37,337 nucleotides of DNA from positions 1 through 37,337 of the forward strand of contig CAJWCA010000005.1 in assembly GCA_913020395.1 (NCBI GenBank). The letters run 5' to 3'. Positions within the stretch are counted from its first letter, which is position 1, and each line of letters starts with the position of its first letter. This DNA is from an uncultured Cellvibrionales bacterium (GTDB lineage Bacteria > Pseudomonadota > Gammaproteobacteria > Pseudomonadales > Cellvibrionaceae). Made by a program: the position numbers and the translations under genes. The notes beneath the pieces are model-generated. The model had not been told where the DNA came from, did no database searches, and saw nothing but the letters and a program-made list of their open reading frames with translations. Positions 17,643-26,734 of the stretch are shown here, piece by piece.

Positions 17643-20357
17643 TTAATAGGTGTATTCCACACTAAGCCCTAAAGTCTGCCCTTTTTCCTCTGTGAAGATC
17701 TCCACACCCTGTCGCTCAATAACAACACTTTCATCCATCAAGTTCTGAATTTTAAACTTCAGCGTAAAGTTTTCCGTAGGATAATAAGAGTAGGTCAAGT
17801 CAACAGAGTTAAAGGGTTGTTCAAAGGCATCTGGCGTGCCGTTTCGACCCGCCACATAGAGTCGCTCACCAAATACGTTATAAGACAGAGTCGAAGAATG
17901 TTTGCCATCAACCGAGTCAAAACCCAGCAATAGATTGGCTGAGTAATCTGAGGCTCCTACAAAACCTCGCGCTAAGTTTGTTGGCGCGTCTGCCGCACTA
18001 CCGACAAGCAGTTCGTGCTCCAGAAAAACGAAGTTACCCTGAATAAAGAAAGGCGACAAAACATCGCTAAACTGATCAAGATTCTTCAGGAACTCAAATT
18101 CCAGACCGGTCATTTCACCGCGCTCAGCGTTGAGGATTTCCACCGCCACTTTCGTGCCACCCGCGGCTTTTTCAAACTGTTCAATCGGGTTTACGATATC
18201 TTTTTGAAACAAGGTCAGCGTCAGGTTGTCGCCGCTATCAAAAAACCACTCTGCTCGAACATCGTAGTTGTCGATAGTAGAGGGAACAACATCCGGGTTG
18301 CCAAATACAACCGCTCCGGTCAAGGGTTCGACGTAGCTGGAAGAAGAGATATCCCTCAGGTCGGGCCGTATGGTTGTTTCAGCGAAATTGAATCGGAGCT
18401 GGAAAGTCTCCGCCCAAAAATCGTCGATACTGTAAGTTGCAGAAAATGCCAAATAGGTATCGTCGTCTGTATAGACTGCTTGCTCAAGCTCTTCAACATC
18501 CGTCGAGATTTGACTGGTCATATACGCCAATGGATCCCAAACCAGACCCACCTGCTGGTAATCTTCATAACGTGCACCCAGCGAGAAGCGCAAATTGTCC
18601 GCCCAGAAGACATCCAGCTTGCCAAAGTAGGCATCCACTTTAGACGCAGCGATGTAACTTTCTGAGTTACTGCCAACTACATCCAGTTTAAACCCAAGTG
18701 CGTCGTTATTGAGATTGTCATCCCCATAAATGGTGCTCAAGCTTTCACCCAGAAGAGGGTCACCGCCGGAGATGGTAGACTCAAGAGAAAACTGTAATTG
18801 TTTATAAGTTCTAACCTTTTGCCAGTAGTCAGACCCACCACTGAGTTCCAGGCGAACATTCTCAAAATCAACAGGTAACAGGGCAACAAAACCGCTGCTT
18901 TCCAGTTGATCATCCAGATCAGTGAATCGGTAATTCGCCTTGGTCAAAGCCTTTACGGAAGACGACAAGGCCAATCCGCTTAGAGGGTCAGCAATTGTTT
19001 CTGCTTCAACACTCAACTCACTGGGTATTTCTGTTGTCGCTGTGCTGTCAGAGTAATACCAATCCAGTTTAAGGCCGGTCAGTTTTGACAATACATCCAA
19101 ACCACCAAAGCGCTCACGGGTAAGCTCCCCAAACTCATGGGAACCGTGAAGCTGATTAACTTCCAGCTCACGCTGTTCATAACGCACCTTGATATCGCGA
19201 TCACCCACCCCCTCTGAAAGAGGACGGTTGTCATCCGCGCCAAAAGTATCAACCAAGGCCGTTTTGTCGTCGGTGTTTCGCAGATACAAACTTGTCAATT
19301 CAATGGCGTGTTCGCTGTCAAGGCGAAAGCCCGCCCCCAAATGCCCTGTCATGCTAACGTTGAACGTGGACTCTTTTTCAAATTCAACAAACTCCGTCGG
19401 ATTGGAAAATTTTCTCGAAACAATGTCGACTTTTCTCCAACTCCGATCATAGTTTACACCTGCCAGCACACCAAACTCTGAACCGTTATCAAACTCCCAG
19501 AGATTTCCGGCATTCATTTGCATCGACATCTCGGGCTCGCCAGAATCATCTTCAATTGAAAAGTTCCGATTTAAGCCAGAGGCAATATCCCGATTGATCA
19601 ACGCCGCATCGGCCGCACTCATGCCCCGATTTTCCGGCAAATTTCTAATCCCCTGGATACTGACATCACCACGATAGGTATCCAGGGCATTGGCCAGCTT
19701 TGCGCTCAAACCGCGGGTGCCGTCATCCTCACCCCACTTATCACTCCCGCCTCCTTGGTAACTTAGGAAATCCCCATCTGACACTGTATTCAAGCCTGTA
19801 CCCACTTGAACCGAGAACACCAGGTCGTCGGGAATACCCTTGGTTTTGATATTCACCGTGCCACCACCAAACTGTGAGGGCATATCAGCGGAATAACCTT
19901 TTTGCACCGACAGCGACTGAACAATCGAAGTGGGAAACAAATCCAGGGGTATAACGCTTCTAGACAAATCAGGTGAAGGTACTTCTGCGCCATTCACCAG
20001 AGACTTGGAATAACGTTCACCTAAGCCACGCACAAAAACAAATTTGTCATCAACCGTGGTAACACCCGGCATGCGCCGAAGGGCGTCGGCAACAGTGGAG
20101 TCGCCTGTGCGGCCAATCAGCTCTGCACCGAGAATGTCCATCGACACTTCCGAATCCATACGCTGGGTGATGACATCGGCGGCTGCATCCCGCAGCCTCC
20201 CCTGCACAACCACTTCTTCCATCGTAGCCGTAGGCGGTGCAACAGTGATGTCTGCTGCGCTGACCTGCGCACTCACCACAGCGCTTATCGCCAGAGTCAG
20301 CAAACTGCAGGTAGATATTGTCAATGTGCTGCTTAGTGTGTTCGTCATTTTATTCAT
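17643..20357 (-). CDS. TonB-dependent receptor (large, VRGLGERYSKSLVNGAEVPSPD plug type)
   Basis: Internal ATG at 20357 (MNKMTNTLSSTLTIS... signal peptide) fits better than 20513, which overlaps the upstream gene. Plug: MEEVVVQGRLRDAAADVITQRMDSEVSMDILGAELIGRTGDSTVADALRRMPGVTTVDDKFVFVRGLGERYSKSLVNGAEVPSPDLSRSVIPLDLFPTSIVQSLSVQKGYSADMPSQFGGGTVNI. Confidence 0.9.
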   Translation of the reverse strand: MNKMTNTLSSTLTISTCSLLTLAISAVVSAQVSAADITVAPPTATMEEVVVQGRLRDAAADVITQRMDSEVSMDILGAELIGRTGDSTVADALRRMPGVTTVDDKFVFVRGLGERYSKSLVNGAEVPSPDLSRSVIPLDLFPTSIVQSLSVQKGYSADMPSQFGGGTVNIKTKGIPDDLVFSVQVGTGLNTVSDGDFLSYQGGGSDKWGEDDGTRGLSAKLANALDTYRGDVSIQGIRNLPENRGMSAADAALINRDIASGLNRNFSIEDDSGEPEMSMQMNAGNLWEFDNGSEFGVLAGVNYDRSWRKVDIVSRKFSNPTEFVEFEKESTFNVSMTGHLGAGFRLDSEHAIELTSLYLRNTDDKTALVDTFGADDNRPLSEGVGDRDIKVRYEQRELEVNQLHGSHEFGELTRERFGGLDVLSKLTGLKLDWYYSDSTATTEIPSELSVEAETIADPLSGLALSSSVKALTKANYRFTDLDDQLESSGFVALLPVDFENVRLELSGGSDYWQKVRTYKQLQFSLESTISGGDPLLGESLSTIYGDDNLNNDALGFKLDVVGSNSESYIAASKVDAYFGKLDVFWADNLRFSLGARYEDYQQVGLVWDPLAYMTSQISTDVEELEQAVYTDDDTYLAFSATYSIDDFWAETFQLRFNFAETTIRPDLRDISSSSYVEPLTGAVVFGNPDVVPSTIDNYDVRAEWFFDSGDNLTLTLFQKDIVNPIEQFEKAAGGTKVAVEILNAERGEMTGLEFEFLKNLDQFSDVLSPFFIQGNFVFLEHELLVGSAADAPTNLARGFVGASDYSANLLLGFDSVDGKHSSTLSYNVFGERLYVAGRNGTPDAFEQPFNSVDLTYSYYPTENFTLKFKIQNLMDESVVIERQGVEIFTEEKGQTLGLSVEYTY

Positions 20358-20376
20358 GATAATTCGCTCGGGCTGT

Positions 20377-22029
20377 TTACTCGAACCACAAACTCTGGTC
20401 GCTATTAGTTTCTTGCAGGCCGAAGGTCCAGCCAGATATCCAATTGTCATCTTCACTGACCGCACCGATGTAACTGCGACCTTCCGTAGGCACAACCGTG
20501 CTGGGGCCACCATTAATCACCATGTCGCCCACGGGCAGCGAATAGAAGCCATTTAGGATTTGAAGATTAGCGTTGGCACTGGCTGTTGGGTCTTCACCCG
20601 CCTCTGCAGTTTGCTGAGTGTCATTGCTGTTGGCATCTAACCAAGCAAGTGTTGACTGACCTTCCAGATCACTGTCAACAAGATCCTGACAAGCCACAAT
20701 AGACTGTTCAAAGATCAGATCTCCGTCCAGTGCTGCCTGCTGCCCTTCGTTATCGATACGAACACAATAGTTGTAATCGTCGTCACCGAGTTTTTCGTCA
20801 CCCGAATAAGCCGTAGTGATCAGCGCGTTCTGAATGGTTGGGAAGTGAGCTTCTCGAATGCGCAATCCCTGACCAGGATCGTGTGTGCCATTCTCTTCAG
20901 CAGAAACAATGCACGTCAGGTTTTTGATCGTAGCAGAGGAGTTCAGGCCCCGTGCGATCATGTCATCAATAAAGGCCTGATCTTTGGAACTGTATGAACC
21001 AATACCATCTGATTCAACACAGCGGTTGCCATCAGTTTCAGATTGAATAACCAGCGCGTAATCAAAGGTACCGATATACCCTTCATCGATATCAATTGAG
21101 TCGTCACGCACATACAGGGCAACATAGTGACTAATGTCGACAGCACCCCCAAACATTTCAACGCCATCGTCGTAAGTAGAGTAGGCCTGAATGTAATCTA
21201 CCTGTGTGCCTGAACCCACCGCGTCAAACGCGATGCCGTTCAATTCGTTGCCCACATCAACCAAGGCACCGGTGTGTTTAACAATGAAGTATTCCAAAGT
21301 ACCGGAGTTATCTGCATCGTTATCGCCACCATAGTTCGTTTGGCCAGCGCCGGCTTTACCTTCCGCAGCAACATGACATTCTGATGCCAGTGCCAGGTCA
21401 ACGCCGCGTGTACCGGTGTAGGAACATTTGTTGGTCACACCAAATCCATTGATGATCATGCCGCCCCACTGGGATACGTCTTCAGCGCCCACGGTGCCAT
21501 CTACGGCATCGCTAACCGATGTGATTGTAATGGGGTTAACCGCTGTACCAACGGCTTCAATTTGTGAACCCCGGTTAATCACGAGGTAGTCATCACTGGA
21601 TTGAAACGCCAAGGTTTGGCCCGCTTCAATTGTGAGTACAGCACCGTCGCCGCCCTGGGTAATTCCCGCTGCGCTCATGTCAGCGTCACTCGTATAGTTT
21701 TGACCCACCACCAAACTTCCCTGAAAAATGTGCACACCGGGAATTGAAGGAATGGTTAGGTCAACCATCAATGGCTGATCCAGATCCACAAAGTTGGTGT
21801 CGTATATGCAGTCGCTTCCGCTAAGGAAACCTACTACCTGGCTGCCATCCATTTCATAGGATGCACAGGGATTATCAGAGTTACTACCGGTATCCGTACC
21901 GTTATTAACAACACTGTTGTCGTCACCAACGCGGTTAGACGGCGCAATGTTAATGTCGCCCCCGCCACCACCACAGGCGCTCAATACGAGCGCCATCACA
22001 CTTACACTGCTTAAGGTCTTAAATTTCAT
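20377..22029 (-). CDS. Lipoprotein, probable right-handed beta-helix/repeat fold, partner of the downstream TonB receptor
   Basis: Lipobox LVLSACGGGGGD; repeated short Gly/Asp/Thr-rich segments (VLTIEAGQTLAFQSSDDYLVINRGSQIEAVGTAVNPITITS); 19 bp upstream of the receptor start on the same strand. Confidence 0.75.
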   Translation of the reverse strand: MKFKTLSSVSVMALVLSACGGGGGDINIAPSNRVGDDNSVVNNGTDTGSNSDNPCASYEMDGSQVVGFLSGSDCIYDTNFVDLDQPLMVDLTIPSIPGVHIFQGSLVVGQNYTSDADMSAAGITQGGDGAVLTIEAGQTLAFQSSDDYLVINRGSQIEAVGTAVNPITITSVSDAVDGTVGAEDVSQWGGMIINGFGVTNKCSYTGTRGVDLALASECHVAAEGKAGAGQTNYGGDNDADNSGTLEYFIVKHTGALVDVGNELNGIAFDAVGSGTQVDYIQAYSTYDDGVEMFGGAVDISHYVALYVRDDSIDIDEGYIGTFDYALVIQSETDGNRCVESDGIGSYSSKDQAFIDDMIARGLNSSATIKNLTCIVSAEENGTHDPGQGLRIREAHFPTIQNALITTAYSGDEKLGDDDYNYCVRIDNEGQQAALDGDLIFEQSIVACQDLVDSDLEGQSTLAWLDANSNDTQQTAEAGEDPTASANANLQILNGFYSLPVGDMVINGGPSTVVPTEGRSYIGAVSEDDNWISGWTFGLQETNSDQSLWFE

Positions 22030-22233
22030 GGGCTCTCGGCCTCCTGGAACATGTAGGGTTTGTGTATTTGCGAGGAGAATAACGAAGCTTTGTGACAGGT
22101 GTGTAACAGAAATAAGACAGAATTATGACGAGAAGGAGCTCGTATTGTGCGAAGAAAGTGCCGGAAGAGAATGCTTCCAGGATGAAGCGATTGAGTTATT
22201 CCAGGTGATATAACGAAAGAAAAAACGCTAACG

Positions 22234-22265
22234 AAGCCCTGGAGCTAATTTAAGCTCCAAGGCTT
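22234..22265 (-). terminator. Rho-independent terminator of the minus-strand membrane protein gene
   Basis: Minus strand AAGCCTTGGAGCTTAAATTAGCTCCAGGGCTT (one mismatch) followed by CGTTAGCGTTTTTTC. Confidence 0.6.
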
Positions 22266-22286
22266 GTTAATCAAAAACGACAGCCG

Positions 22287-22781
22287 TTAAACCAGGGCCG
22301 CTGATCTTTTACGCAACCACAGTATTTGCAAGCCCAAGCCAACAACATAGGTCACCAGAAAGGCCAGGTAAAAACCTCTCAACAGAGGGTCTTCAATATC
22401 CGTCACAATAGGCGCATCAACCGGAAGCCGCATTAAACCGTCGGTAATGGCGGGAATCATGTGGAATAAAAAGGTACCGGTAAAACTTGTGGCCTGAAGA
22501 TAGGGCGAAAGCTTGCCAAACACCTGGGTTTTCGCCGCGATGCTACCCACCAACAATGCCAATAACGTGAGAACAGCCAACCCGTGGGCAGCGCCAAAAC
22601 CACCGTGTCGATATATGAACAAAGCCGTGGCCGCCGCAATAAAGGTACACACCAGGTATATTTTTCCGCTGGTCTGATTCAGCTCGATGACAGTGAATTT
22701 AGCCAGCGAATACAGTCCGCTGATGAGTGCTACGATAGCAATACCGGTATGGAACCAACCAAATAAAGAAATTTCGGGCAT
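22287..22781 (-). CDS. Multi-pass membrane protein, hypothetical
   Basis: 164 aa, four hydrophobic helices; FHTGIAIVALISGLYSLAKFTVIELNQTSGKIYLV. Confidence 0.75.
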   Translation of the reverse strand: MPEISLFGWFHTGIAIVALISGLYSLAKFTVIELNQTSGKIYLVCTFIAAATALFIYRHGGFGAAHGLAVLTLLALLVGSIAAKTQVFGKLSPYLQATSFTGTFLFHMIPAITDGLMRLPVDAPIVTDIEDPLLRGFYLAFLVTYVVGLGLQILWLRKRSAALV

Positions 22782-22830
22782 ATCTGTGTCCTCAGGAATT
22801 GTGGTCGAGTATTAAAGTGAGCAGATGATC

Positions 22831-22851
22831 GCACACAATTAAATTGTGTGC
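22831..22851. promoter_or_regulatory. Perfect 21-bp palindrome (candidate operator)
   Basis: GCACACAATT-a-AATTGTGTGC, 50 bp upstream of the ATG at 22781. Confidence 0.6.
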
Positions 22852-22942
22852 AATTTAAATTTACGGTTAATACTTCAACAGATGAGGAGAAACTCCAGGT
22901 TTGATAATGCCACTCACCGCCTGTTCGCGGTGAAACGAACCG

Positions 22943-23494
22943 CTATCGCAGCGGCATTCCGGTCAGAAAACCATGGAAATAGTAAAGAACGAAAGTCACT
23001 GCCAGCCCAATCGCCACAACGGCAATATCCCAGCGGCGACTGACCGGTGCATGGGTTTTGCCTCGCCCGCCAATGGAGACCAGCACCAGGTCCACAACCG
23101 CAAAGAGCGCAAAGCTGGCAAAAATTATTGTGCTGGCCAGGTCGCCATTGGCCATCAAGTGCGTTCCCCCCCAGAGTGTCAGCCCCAACAACATCGGATG
23201 CCGAACCGCTCGTTTAATATTGTTGGGCAGATCTGCGGCGACCAGTAAAATAAGGGCAAGCGGCATGGTCAATAGCGTGGCTGTTCGCCCCCAGGGGACC
23301 GGCTCCCACAGAGGAACAAACTCTGTCTGACTAAATCCGTAGATGATTAGCCCCAAGCCGACTGCCGAGACAACACTAAACAGTAGCTTGTATTTCTTTT
23401 CCCCATGGCTTTCCAGCAGCCGTGCTTTCAGCGGCGTGGAAGGCACCAGGTGCATAACAAAAAACAGCGCGGTTCCAATAACGAGCAAGGTCAT
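22943..23494 (-). CDS. NnrU family membrane protein
   Basis: LFFVMHLVPSTPLKARLLESHGEKKYKLLFSVVSAVGLGLIIYGFSQ...NNIKRAVRHPMLLGLTLWGGTHLMANGDLAS. Confidence 0.88.
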   Translation of the reverse strand: MTLLVIGTALFFVMHLVPSTPLKARLLESHGEKKYKLLFSVVSAVGLGLIIYGFSQTEFVPLWEPVPWGRTATLLTMPLALILLVAADLPNNIKRAVRHPMLLGLTLWGGTHLMANGDLASTIIFASFALFAVVDLVLVSIGGRGKTHAPVSRRWDIAVVAIGLAVTFVLYYFHGFLTGMPLR

Positions 23495-23508
23495 GGCGAT
23501 TCTCTCCT

Positions 23509-23958
23509 CTAGGGCTGGCGTTTAAAATTATTGATGATTTGCACAAGCACTTTCGCGGTGACATCCAGGTCTTTTTGGGAAATTCCCTGGGTGATGTCGG
23601 CTTCCAGTGTCTTGAGTAATGTATCCACCTGGGTGATTTTCTCCCCCGGTTTTAGGTGAAGGTAATTCACTCGCTTATCGGTCTGGCTGGCAACTCGTTC
23701 AACCAGCCCCTGGGCCTCGAGCTTGGAGATGGCGACTGACAGTGTCGCTGGCCGCACGGCTAACTTTTCTGCCAGGTCTTTTTGAGTGATGTTTTCCTCT
23801 CCCATCAGCAGCCCTGCAATACGCATTTCTGGATAGGTGATACCAACCGGTGCAAGCCTGGCCTCAATGGCCCGCCCCATCAATCGACCAATCTGACCAA
23901 AACGGCTGAGGAGCAAACGATGGGCTTCCGAAAGGAAATTAGTTGCTGAACTTTTCAT
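23509..23958 (-). CDS. MarR family transcriptional regulator
   Basis: YPEMRIAGLLMGEENITQKDLAEKLAVRPATLSVAISKLEAQGLVERVASQTDKRVNYLHLKPGEK winged-helix; operonic with nnrU-like gene. Confidence 0.9.
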   Translation of the reverse strand: MKSSATNFLSEAHRLLLSRFGQIGRLMGRAIEARLAPVGITYPEMRIAGLLMGEENITQKDLAEKLAVRPATLSVAISKLEAQGLVERVASQTDKRVNYLHLKPGEKITQVDTLLKTLEADITQGISQKDLDVTAKVLVQIINNFKRQP

Positions 23959-23975
23959 TTAGTTAGCCTAACTAA
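23959..23975. promoter_or_regulatory. MarR-type operator palindrome abutting the marR-like start codon
   Basis: TTAGTTAG-C-CTAACTAA, perfect 8-bp arms. Confidence 0.7.
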
Positions 23976-24020
23976 CCAAATAGCAAAAAGCAATTCTTAT
24001 TTTGACGCCCCCAAACAACA

Positions 24021-24053
24021 AACCCTCACATCGCATTGCACGATGTGAGGGTT
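24021..24053. terminator. Hairpin terminator downstream of DUF2855 gene
   Basis: AACCCTCACATCG-cattgca-CGATGTGAGGGTT, perfect 13-bp stem, TTTGTTTG on the minus strand; a second IR, GTTTTAACAT-tga-ATGTTAAAAC, lies at 24057-24079. Confidence 0.75.
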
Positions 24054-24089
24054 CTCGTTTTAACATTGAATGTTAAAACCGATGTTGCG

Positions 24090-25184
24090 CTAAAGCTCTA
24101 CAATCATGCCTTCATCCGGAGCAACACGCCCCTCGCAGACATCTGCATAGACCTCTGGCAGATTCTCCAGGCCGACAACGGTCTGCAACTTTAGCCAAGA
24201 CCTACTTTTAACGGCAGTCTCTTCAATAAAAGCGGAGGTTTTTTCTTCGAAGGCCCGCGGCCCCCATTCCTTAACCCGCTTTTGTATATGCCCGGGAGCA
24301 AAAAAGAATTCACTGCGCTCTGCAATAATACCTTCATTTGCCCCTCCCTCTTCCCAGTGGGTTAAACCGACATTAACGCAGTGCTTCATGTTGTCACCCA
24401 AATGACTATGCAGCGCACCCAGCACATCGCTGTTGCCCGACATATCCACAATAACGGTGGGCCGATTGGCATCAATCTCGCTCAGTTCGTCGTAACTGAT
24501 ATTGGTATCGTAAAGCCCCAGAGAATCCACGAGTTCGCGGTTTCTGGTAGACGTTACTCCAATGCTGGCGGGCGCCTCGGGGTCGTCGTGCAGCGCATAA
24601 GCCAGGCCAATACTGGTTTTACTGGAGGCGCTCACCACCACAATTTGCTCGGCGCCAAACCACTGCTTGTCCTGCAAGCTGTCCCACAGGCAATAGGATG
24701 TGATAAACAAAGGAGACAGCAGCATCCGCTCATTGTCACTTTGTGTATCCTGAACAGAATCACTGCCTATCCGCCGATAGATGTTATAACCCGGCGGCAA
24801 TTGACTGCGGTGTTCTGAACCGTCAATAAAACGTTCGCCGGTGACTTTAACAGGCACCATCGTTAACTGTTTAGCGGGCGGAAAGTAACCATAAATGCGA
24901 TCACCCACCGCCACATCGTCCACACTGGTTTCACTGACTTGTGCAAAACCCCACACGGGAATAACTCCCCAACCTTCACTGTCGTTACCCACGGGCGGGA
25001 AAAATTGCCAATACCCCAACATATCCCCCATGGCCGCATAAGTAATGTTATTGGCGGTTAGGGCAAAACGAACAATGTCTACTCTAATCTCACCCGGGTT
25101 TAAGGGTTTGTCATTGCTCTGAATTGGCTCTTCTACCAGGCGCTGACGGGTGAACTCGTCTTTTCGTATTTGGAACTGGGTCAC
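24090..25184 (-). CDS. DUF2855 family protein (MDR-like)
   Basis: LTANNITYAAMGDMLGYWQFFPP...GWGVIPVWGFAQVSETSVDDVAVGDRIYGYFPPAKQLTMVPVKV, the characteristic DUF2855 N-terminus. Confidence 0.85.
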   Translation of the reverse strand: MTQFQIRKDEFTRQRLVEEPIQSNDKPLNPGEIRVDIVRFALTANNITYAAMGDMLGYWQFFPPVGNDSEGWGVIPVWGFAQVSETSVDDVAVGDRIYGYFPPAKQLTMVPVKVTGERFIDGSEHRSQLPPGYNIYRRIGSDSVQDTQSDNERMLLSPLFITSYCLWDSLQDKQWFGAEQIVVVSASSKTSIGLAYALHDDPEAPASIGVTSTRNRELVDSLGLYDTNISYDELSEIDANRPTVIVDMSGNSDVLGALHSHLGDNMKHCVNVGLTHWEEGGANEGIIAERSEFFFAPGHIQKRVKEWGPRAFEEKTSAFIEETAVKSRSWLKLQTVVGLENLPEVYADVCEGRVAPDEGMIVEL

Positions 25185-25204
25185 TGGGAAACCTCCGTTT
25201 GTGG

Positions 25205-26605
25205 TTAGCCTATTTCAGCCATGAATTCTTGCAGTTTGGTCACTGCGGGAATGGCATTGCCGCGAATGCGTCCAATAATGGCCTGCTTCTCTTCGTCATC
25301 CGGGGACGCCGACTTCATCAAAGTGCTGAATCCGTCCAGGCGATTATCCAATAACCATTTGGCAATCTCCGGATGCTGTGACCAGGTGTATTGATTCATC
25401 ATGAACGCCGAGAACATTCTGATCCAGTCGGTATCGTGGTTGGGTAATGGCACAACACCGCAGATCGCATTTTTTTCAGCCTCATCATCATAAGCAGCTT
25501 CGATATGCGCAATGAAGGCGGCGCTGAATACCGGCTGATAGGATCGAACCGTTTGGGGTGTAATCAAATCCCCTTTAAATACTTCTGTGATTCGGGCGTT
25601 AGTAATTGCACTGGCCGAACAATCGACATGAAGCTCGTCTGGGCTGGTAGGTAAAGTGCCCTGCTCAAACACAATTTGGTCTTTCTCCAAACGCTCAACA
25701 CGCCCCAGGCGCACAATGTTTTTGATACGCCGCAGCTCCTTGAGCTCCAGCTGGCTGATCGTGGCGCCGTGAAACATTTTTGGACGAACATCTCTGTCGA
25801 TGCGCAGCAATACGCCGGCCGCCTCCAGGCGATCAAATAAGTCAGTCACAGATTCTGCGTCAACAATGGCCTCCATTTGCAGGGCCTGGGCACCAACGGA
25901 ATCAGCAAAAAACTCAGGCGAGGTCTGGGTATTCCTGCGGTCCAGCAGCCAGGCATCCCTCGGCATGACCCAGCGAATTTCATCGGGGTTAACGCCCTGC
26001 TCAAGCAACCAAAGGCAAGCATCAATGCCTGTTTTGCCCCCGCCGATCACGGTATATCCCGCAGGCGGCACCGTCATGCGAGTCAGGTCGTTGAGTGGAA
26101 TAAATTGCACACCCGGATCAATACTGAACGTTGGTGTGTGGGTTGAGGGCACCGAGGTTTGCAGGAACGTGCAGTCCACGGTCTTTTTCTTTACAGAAAC
26201 GGTATAGCGTTGCCCCGTCACCATCGACTGAAAACGCCCTTCCGAGCTGTATTCACACATCGGAAAATACTGAACGCGACCTGAGTTCAAAAATTTGTGG
26301 CGCATCACCTCGTCAAAATAGGCACTCACCTCAGCGCCGGTCGCCAAATCATTCAGGCCTTTGTTTAGACCAACAGGGTCGAGCCGCCCCTTGCTCAACT
26401 CGCGTGAGCTGACGCCATAATAGGCGGAAGGTTGATGCAGGTTCACAAAGGGGTAGGCGACATTCCAATGCCCACCCGGTTTAGGGTATTTGTCGACTAT
26501 CACAATATTTGCGTCGGTCTCATCCAGTAAGATATCGGCGAAAGCCATGCCGACGGCACCACTGCCGACAATTAGGTAGTCTGTTTCCAAGTGTATATCG
26601 GTCAT
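25205..26605 (-). CDS. FAD/NAD(P)-binding flavoprotein (monooxygenase-like)
   Basis: DYLIVGSGAVGMAFADILLDETDANIVIVDKYPKPGGHWNVAYPFVNLHQPSAYYGV (Rossmann GxGxxG) and YTVIGGGKTGIDA. Start at 26605 preferred (RBS AAGGTG). Confidence 0.88.
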   Translation of the reverse strand: MTDIHLETDYLIVGSGAVGMAFADILLDETDANIVIVDKYPKPGGHWNVAYPFVNLHQPSAYYGVSSRELSKGRLDPVGLNKGLNDLATGAEVSAYFDEVMRHKFLNSGRVQYFPMCEYSSEGRFQSMVTGQRYTVSVKKKTVDCTFLQTSVPSTHTPTFSIDPGVQFIPLNDLTRMTVPPAGYTVIGGGKTGIDACLWLLEQGVNPDEIRWVMPRDAWLLDRRNTQTSPEFFADSVGAQALQMEAIVDAESVTDLFDRLEAAGVLLRIDRDVRPKMFHGATISQLELKELRRIKNIVRLGRVERLEKDQIVFEQGTLPTSPDELHVDCSASAITNARITEVFKGDLITPQTVRSYQPVFSAAFIAHIEAAYDDEAEKNAICGVVPLPNHDTDWIRMFSAFMMNQYTWSQHPEIAKWLLDNRLDGFSTLMKSASPDDEEKQAIIGRIRGNAIPAVTKLQEFMAEIG

Positions 26606-26677
26606 GTTTCGCTGCACCTTTGTCTACAAATGTGTTCATTGATGGAAAGAAGCGTTATGCTGCAGTCTCACATCAAC

Positions 26678-26710
26678 ATAACGCCGTTATATTAAACATA
26701 ACAGCGTTAT
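26678..26710. promoter_or_regulatory. Two tandem ATAACnnnGTTAT palindromes, candidate TetR operators
   Basis: ATAACGCCGTTAT (26678-26690) and ATAACAGCGTTAT (26698-26710), 20 bp centre-to-centre, in the divergent promoter region. Confidence 0.75.
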
Positions 26711-26734
26711 ACCCTGTCAAGTACCCAAGGCAAA

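Noticed and set aside
18015-18665. 216-aa plus-strand ORF inside the TonB receptor region
   Set aside because: Antisense to a clear TonB-dependent receptor; no recognisable domain.
20358-20513. Extended N-terminus of the TonB receptor ORF
   Set aside because: Would overlap the upstream lipoprotein gene; a typical signal peptide begins at the internal ATG at 20357.
20044-20556. 170-aa plus-strand ORF
   Set aside because: Antisense to the receptor N-terminus and the lipoprotein C-terminus; low-complexity Ser/Thr sequence, no signature.
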